7,094 nucleotides of DNA, taken from CAZNLL01 sp964573885. GTDB taxonomy: Bacteria > Desulfobacterota > DSM-4660 > Desulfatiglandales > Desulfatiglandaceae. How positions within the stretch are numbered: position 1 is the first letter of the stretch; each line of letters starts with the position of its first letter. Under the pieces are notes generated by a model. That model saw nothing but the letters and a program-made list of their open reading frames with translations, was not told where the DNA came from and searched no databases. Below, one piece after another: positions 6,126 to 7,094 of this stretch. The stretch spans positions 1 through 7,094 of the forward strand of contig CAZNLL010000167.1 of the NCBI GenBank assembly GCA_964573885.1, read 5' to 3'. A program made the translations under genes and the position numbers.

Positions 6126-7094
6126 TTAAAATTTGGGCTTCGGGTAGATAAGCTTGCCTGTCGCCGCCTCCAGAGGCCATACAATAACCCTTTTGCCTTC
6201 CTGCCATTGTACATCCACCATGGCGTGGCCAATCTGGAGACCTGTGTCGTCAATTTCCCATCCCCCATAGAAGGACATGAATTTCAGCTTCCCGAGGGCG
6301 GCCCGCACTTTGTCCTGGTCGATGGAGTTAATTTTCTCCACAGCCTTTGTATAGGCCAAAACCTGCGCGCCGGCCTCTGCGGCATGATAATCCGGTATCA
6401 TATCTTTGCCCAGGCCCTTTTGGAAAAGAGCCACAAATTCATCTTGACCCGGGCCGATCCACTCCAAGCCCACCTTTATCGCTCCCTGAGGAGAGTAGGT
6501 CACACCGTATTCCCAGTGAGAAGGGCCCATCACGCCTTCTCCTATGCGACCGCCCAGGGCACTATAGTAGGCGGGCAAGGTTGCAGACGCCACGAGCGAC
6601 AGCCCCTTGACATTGATATCCAGGTCCGACATCTGCCTGGCAAAAAGCTGGCCGTCCTCGTAATGGCCGCCGCCGAGCACTATATCGGGTTTTTTTGCTT
6701 TCATGTCCGAGAGCAGGGGGGTCAAATCGGTGACACCTTTGGGGTAGGTCCTCTTAAAAACGATGTTTTTGCCCAGTTTTTTGGCATATTTTTCCGCACC
6801 TCCCATGGTCATTCGTGCGAACTCCGAGTCTTCATAGGCCAATGCAATATTTTTGGCTTCAGGGTCAAAATGGTCCAACATGTTAAGGGTGCCCTCATGA
6901 TACTTGCTTCCCGGTCCGATTGTTTGGACGATATACTGAAATCCCTGCTGAAAAATTCGATCACTCGCACCGCCGTGATCCATATAGAGCATGCCGTATC
7001 TTTCAGCCACGGGGGCTCCGGCAAGAGTGAGGCCTGAACTGTATGCGGAGAAAACAACATTCACCTTGTCTACAGTGATTAACCGCTCGATAAG
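6126..7094 (-). CDS. livK: branched-chain amino acid-type ABC transporter substrate-binding protein LivK (3' part; N-terminus outside window)
   Basis: The last 322 residues of a periplasmic type-1 binding protein (Peripla_BP_6/LivK group) are present; family members are about 370-420 residues, so the signal peptide and the first part of lobe 1 lie beyond the right edge. The frame is open to the edge and reads LIERLITVDKVNVVFSAYSS, the usual lobe-1 'L.VDKV' strand and the loop before the ligand-binding Ser region. The GTG at 7064 is therefore an internal Val, not a start. Further family features are IALAYEDSEFA (hinge strand after lobe 1), KKPDIVLGGG in lobe 2, and the terminal 'GHAMVDVQWQEGKRVIVWP' block. 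The protein ends YPKPKF followed by TAA. It would capture the solute and deliver it to LivHM. The ligand is not determinable: relatives bind Leu/Ile/Val but also amides, urea or aromatic acids. Confidence 0.93.
   Translation of the reverse strand, partial: LIERLITVDKVNVVFSAYSSGLTLAGAPVAERYGMLYMDHGGASDRIFQQGFQYIVQTIGPGSKYHEGTLNMLDHFDPEAKNIALAYEDSEFARMTMGGAEKYAKKLGKNIVFKRTYPKGVTDLTPLLSDMKAKKPDIVLGGGHYEDGQLFARQMSDLDINVKGLSLVASATLPAYYSALGGRIGEGVMGPSHWEYGVTYSPQGAIKVGLEWIGPGQDEFVALFQKGLGKDMIPDYHAAEAGAQVLAYTKAVEKINSIDQDKVRAALGKLKFMSFYGGWEIDDTGLQIGHAMVDVQWQEGKRVIVWPLEAATGKLIYPKPKF

Noticed and set aside
5983..6207. A 75-residue upstream extension of livH.
   Set aside because: It runs through the perfect hairpin and into the livK coding sequence, and its charged residues do not resemble a LivH N-terminus.
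6207..7037. A 276-codon plus-strand open frame antisense to livK.
   Set aside because: The minus-strand frame is clearly a LivK protein. The antisense frame has no recognisable domain, is rich in His/Arg typical of reversed coding sequence, and lacks a ribosome site.
7062..7064. GTG as a start codon for the livK reading frame.
   Set aside because: The frame is open to the window edge and the ten upstream codons continue the binding-protein fold, so this is an internal Val.

Overview
The window looks like an ordinary chromosomal segment of moderate GC content. It probably comes from an anaerobic or facultative Gram-negative bacterium. A Desulfobacterota (deltaproteobacterial) source is my best guess, because the 'VQHG'-type SixA, the LivG with an 'LTxxE' signature and the iron-sulfur enoate-reductase-like flavoenzyme are a combination I associate with that group. 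This is recollection, not a search result, so the taxonomic call is weak. I see no mobile element, CRISPR array, tRNA, rRNA or phage gene.

Layout. The right two thirds (2642-7094) hold a complete set of high-affinity branched-chain amino acid type (HAAT/Liv) ABC importer genes, all on the minus strand and read right to left. The order is livK (substrate-binding protein, N-terminus beyond the window edge), livH and livM (two permeases), then livG and livF (two ATPases). livH to livF are packed with gaps of 0 to about 10 nt and are probably translationally coupled. livK is set apart by a 143-nt spacer carrying a perfect 18-bp inverted repeat with a 14-nt loop. This is the usual place for a hairpin that keeps the binding-protein message more abundant than the permease message. 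Next comes a small plus-strand gene for a SixA-like histidine phosphatase (2138-2608), converging on livF. Diverging from sixA is a minus-strand gene for a 638-residue Old Yellow Enzyme/2,4-dienoyl-CoA reductase-like flavo-iron-sulfur enzyme (52-1968). A further minus-strand reading frame may begin at 38 and leave the window on the left.

How the parts work together. LivK would bind a solute in the periplasm (a branched-chain amino acid or another small carboxylate or amide; the sequence does not settle which). LivHM form the channel and LivGF drive it with ATP. The OYE-like enzyme would reduce an activated C=C bond of an enoate, enone or enoyl-CoA in the cytoplasm, passing electrons from NAD(P)H through FAD and a [4Fe-4S] cluster to FMN. 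Nothing in the sequence ties this enzyme or SixA functionally to the transporter; they are separate transcription units.

The most notable non-coding signals are two. One is the livK-livH hairpin. The other is the 169-bp divergent control region between the flavoenzyme and sixA, where a near-consensus sigma70 promoter is bracketed by a perfect 9-bp inverted repeat and GTTTG-type repeats lie at 20-bp multiples. I found no convincing undescribed system here.
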